64,000 bases of DNA from Bemisia tabaci (lineage: Eukaryota > Arthropoda > Insecta > Hemiptera > Aleyrodidae), in the NCBI RefSeq assembly GCF_918797505.1, contig NC_092796.1:58620851-58684850 (forward strand), written 5' to 3'. The notes below the pieces were generated by a model. The model did not search any database. It was not told the origin of the DNA and saw nothing but the letters and a program-made list of their open reading frames with translations. The first letter of the stretch is position 1. Each line of letters opens with the position of its first letter. Below are positions 61,153-64,000 of this stretch, piece by piece. The position numbers and the translations under genes were made by a program.

Positions 61153-63319
61153 GCTTCTTATAACTAGAGTATGTTCCTATTTTCATAATTTATAAATTTT
61201 GATTGTTGATCTCAGTATTTAATTTTTTCTCTGCTCTGCTAGAAAATTGCGAATGTGGCTTGAAGAAGAGAAAATTTAATAAGTTTTTTGAGCTTAAGTG
61301 GTTTTCCTTTACTGAAAATTATCAAATTTTAGTGACATGTTGAATTTTGATTGTTTGTAATATGTTATGACTTCCTCTCACAACTACATACCTATCTCAG
61401 TTTTTTGTTTATTTAATTTTACTATTTTCTTATTTTTGTAATGAGAGACCTCTTGTTTTTGGTAAAGACTTTATATTAATGTCATTTTATGTATTCTTTG
61501 ACGTAATTTTTTAAGTTGTTCTCAAAATAAATATTTTTTCAAGTCAAAACTTGATTACTGATTTTGTTTGAATGCCCTTATAGTCCCTCCACCAGATATG
61601 AAAGCTCTTAGGTTTTCATGTTGTGCAGGTGTATTTGAATTCAGAAACTCCTTGAAATGTTTGTTTAGAATGCTGAGAACATCGATAGAACTTTTTTTTT
61701 TATCCTCAGAGGATCAGGATAAACCACTTAATTTTTTTTAACCTGACCCAATGTTGCAGTCCAGCCCGATTCATGTACTCCATTTAAATGCTTGGATCCC
61801 TCTTCTGAGGAGGTTTTTGAGCGCTTACATACAGTCATAACCTCAAGTAGAGCCACTTTAAACTATAAAGGTAACTGGATCTACCTTGTGTCTTATGTTC
61901 CACAGATGGAAAAAAGAACACATGTTGAAAATGTGTAACATCCTTGGATGAAATGCTGATGAAGAAAGTTAAACATATTAATAATTCTATGTTATTTAGT
62001 CTTGTAGGTAACTTTTTCATTTTGCTTTTGTCATAAGAGACTCAACCATTCAAGTAACCAGACTTTCCGCATGCAAATGCAAAAAAGTACCTGATATTCT
62101 CAAATAAATGAAGAAAACCCATACCCTCATGAAAAGTGTGGGTTGGTTTCTCTAAGAGAATAGCATTGTAAGGAAAAATGTGACCTGTCATAAATCAAGA
62201 TGTGTGTCTTTATAATCATACTTTTTTTAAGTTCCTAACATTCTGTCCTAGCAAGGTTTAAGAAGAGGAAAAAGATCAAATGCATTGTAACAATCATTAC
62301 AACAGTATAATTATTCAAAAATCTTCAAAGGAAACAAGTGTACCTACAATAAGAATAGTCAAGCTTTCAATCATCTTACATAGGCACCTAATGATCTGGT
62401 CTCACTCTCCTATTGGCGCATCACGACAGTTCTAACTTAAAATGGGCTTTGATGCAGAGGTTGAGCAATAGTAGCACAGGTATTCTTAAGAAACTAAGCT
62501 TTGAACTTTCTAGTTTAGGAAATTCAATTTCACTTCCCTTGATATAATTTCAAGCAGTAGAAGGTTTATCTATTCTACTCGTCAATTTTTCAGTACAGTA
62601 TGATATTTCTAATACTAAGTTTCTTCAGGATCTGAAAAAAGGTAATAATCAAAAACTACAAAATGAGTAGGAATGATCATGATTCATGGTATGATCAAAA
62701 ATACCCAATTTTCTTTGCCACAATTAATGATTTCTTTTATTTTTATTCCACTTTTGAGTCAAACCCTCTGATTTACTTGATATCTGGAGAGCACCGGAGG
62801 CCGTTCATAAAATAGGTGTATTGATGTACAATTTATGTCCCCACTTTTTCCGAAAAACGCCGAAAATCTTGTATCCATCCTTAATTTTTCCTTTGGAAAG
62901 CCATTCAACGTAATTTCTCAAACACTCAAAGGTTTTCATTCCTGTCAGCAAACAATTCTGTATTAAATTTAATGTGGAAGTTTGCTTGTAACTCTTCGGG
63001 AAAGTAAAACAAAAGCGGCAAATTTGGAAACACCGCAATGGATATAAATGTGGTTTTGCATTTTGACCATCGAATTGTACGTCAGGAGTCATTTTTGTTT
63101 GAAAATCCGCATTGTCGCCTGCTCCCGATTATTGCCTTCAAGACAATCGCTTATTCGAAAGGAGTTGTTGAGCATGGGTAGAACTATTTTTAAAAAAATT
63201 TACGTTTGAGCAGCGAATTAAACCGAAGCCCTGACTGATGCACGGTACCTACAGAGGCTTTCTTGAGAGACACCGCCTCACCAAGTGAATACTTGTTGGC
63301 AAAGAGTCGGAGCTCTGTT
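61153..63319. other. 3' UTR of the BTB-BACK-PHR gene and convergent intergenic region
   Basis: The first 380 bases are the likely 3' UTR up to AATAAA at 61526. The rest is AT-rich without a gene. A remnant of a MITE end (AACACCGCAATGGATATAAA, GACCATCGA) lies at about 62995-63075. Confidence 0.55.
61526..61531 (+). promoter_or_regulatory. Poly(A) signal AATAAA of the BTB-BACK-PHR gene
   Basis: AATAAA 374 bases downstream of the stop codon, followed by a T-rich stretch. Confidence 0.65.
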
Positions 63320-63478
63320 CTAGGTTTGCTTGCTGTCCTTGTTCAACCAGTTCGTTATCGTATTCAGATTCGTGGCCCGCCATTCTGTTCTCCGTCTGAC
63401 TTCGTCGATACCATCTTGAATTGCAGCCACAGCTGCGTCGGACAGGTTGGCCGCGTATGTCTCTTGAAAATCCAGCAG
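63320..63478 (-). CDS. Terminal exon of an M1-family aminopeptidase (N-terminal part outside window)
   Basis: On the minus strand a strong acceptor (TGTATTTTTCAG) at 63490-63479 opens a frame of 52 residues ending in TAG at 63322-63320. It starts LLDFQETYAANL and contains IQDGIDEVRRRTEWRATNLN and ITNWLN. The pattern I-x2-G-I-[DE]-x-VR-x3-W-x9-I-x2-WL is the C-terminal signature of ERAP1-like domains in gluzincin (M1) aminopeptidases such as aminopeptidase N. The catalytic HEXXH part would lie beyond the right edge of the window. The adjoining intron carries a LINE fragment. Many insect members of this group are gut membrane enzymes; location cannot be judged from this tail. Confidence 0.75.
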   Translation of the reverse strand: MLDFQETYAANLSDAAVAAIQDGIDEVRRRTEWRATNLNTITNWLNKDSKQT

Positions 63479-63510
63479 CTGAAAAATACAAGAACAATTC
63501 CAGTGATCTA

Positions 63511-63905
63511 GCGTCGGAAGATGTACGAAGAGGTATCGGTACAGGTCACTGGTATGCTAGGAGCAACGGAGATGGATTTCTGGAGGGAATTTCTAGGAGA
63601 GATCGGATCATGAGAGTCGAAAATGTCATCGTATTCAACGTCATGACCAAACAGCTTGTCTGGTATGGTCATGTTAACGGAATGATGGAAGGAAGGTTGC
63701 CACGGAAGATGCTTGATTGGGCTCCTCTTGGGAGGGGACGCCCAGAGAAAGGGTGTTGACAAGAGTTTTTAGAAGAAAGGAGTCACCTCCCAACTCCCTG
63801 AAGGGCTTTTGAGAGGACAGGGGACTTATTGGCGGCTAGGGGCTGGGTGTAGTAGAGCGCCATCATAGAGCGCTTGACAAGCGGCTTTGTATGTATGGGT
63901 AGCGC
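63511..63905 (+). mobile_element. Degenerate 3' fragment of a LINE-type retrotransposon
   Basis: The + strand frame has RRDRIMRVENVIV, then TKQLVWYGHVNGMMEGRLPR and KMLDWAPLGRGRPEKG. This RRDRIRN...LRWYGHV-RM...RLP-KV-W-P-GRR-RGRP pattern is the usual C-terminal tail of insect non-LTR retrotransposon polyproteins. The frame then stops, but the following bases still resemble the element's 3' end. 5' truncated and inactive. It lies in an intron of the minus-strand aminopeptidase gene. Confidence 0.7.
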
Positions 63906-64000
63906 AATTTTAATAAATGACATAACGTTTGCCCTCTTGCACTATTTAATTCGTGCATGTTCGAAGGCTCCGCTCAACTATTATGCGACAATCCGGTAAC

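Overview
This is a stretch of animal nuclear genome, most likely from a hemipteran insect (whitefly, psyllid or aphid type). The evidence is AT-rich DNA, multi-exon genes with GT-AG introns, AATAAA poly(A) signals, many short hAT-type and piggyBac-type non-autonomous transposons, and protein sequences of insect character. The species assignment is inference. All gene models below were spliced by hand from reading frame and splice signals. For the complete genes the exon lengths add up to whole codons and the exon phases agree.

Layout from left to right: the last exon of an unidentified + strand gene (123-220); UBA3, the NEDD8-activating E1 catalytic subunit (+, 1697-4993); frataxin (-, 7341-9362), convergent with UBA3 and head-to-head with a spindle-F-like coiled-coil/zinc-finger adaptor (+, 10108-12811); mitochondrial ribosomal protein bL32m/MRPL32 (-, 14038-18481), whose large intron carries a 1.6 kb foldback element; a 4.5 kb repeat-rich gap; the intronless J-domain protein DNAJC21 (-, 22963-25302); an 18-coding-exon BRIP1/FANCJ DNA helicase (-, 27139-42908); RpL15/eL15 (+, 44176-50173); a repeat-bearing intergenic region; a BTB-BACK-PHR protein of the BTBD1/2/3/6 family (+, 54194-61152); and the terminal exon of an M1-family aminopeptidase (-, 63320-63478), with a degenerate LINE fragment in the adjoining intron.

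The most striking feature is intron 2 of RpL15 (45267-49284). It is packed with 13 box C/D snoRNA-like units in four families: two copies of A, seven of B, two of C and two of D. Families A and B both end in a guide containing CATGCACC next to box D, complementary to the conserved 18S segment GGUGCAUGG. Family C carries a guide complementary to the 28S segment UGGCCAUGGAAGU. Family B has been amplified as an alternating two-unit tandem array, and one copy has a decayed D box.

The other theme is mobile DNA. Non-autonomous elements with exact 8-bp target-site duplications (hAT type), a TTAA-flanked piggyBac-like element and several long palindromic elements sit in the introns and gaps. The genes are mostly unrelated housekeeping genes (neddylation, Fe-S assembly, mitochondrial and cytosolic translation, DNA repair) and form no operon-like unit.
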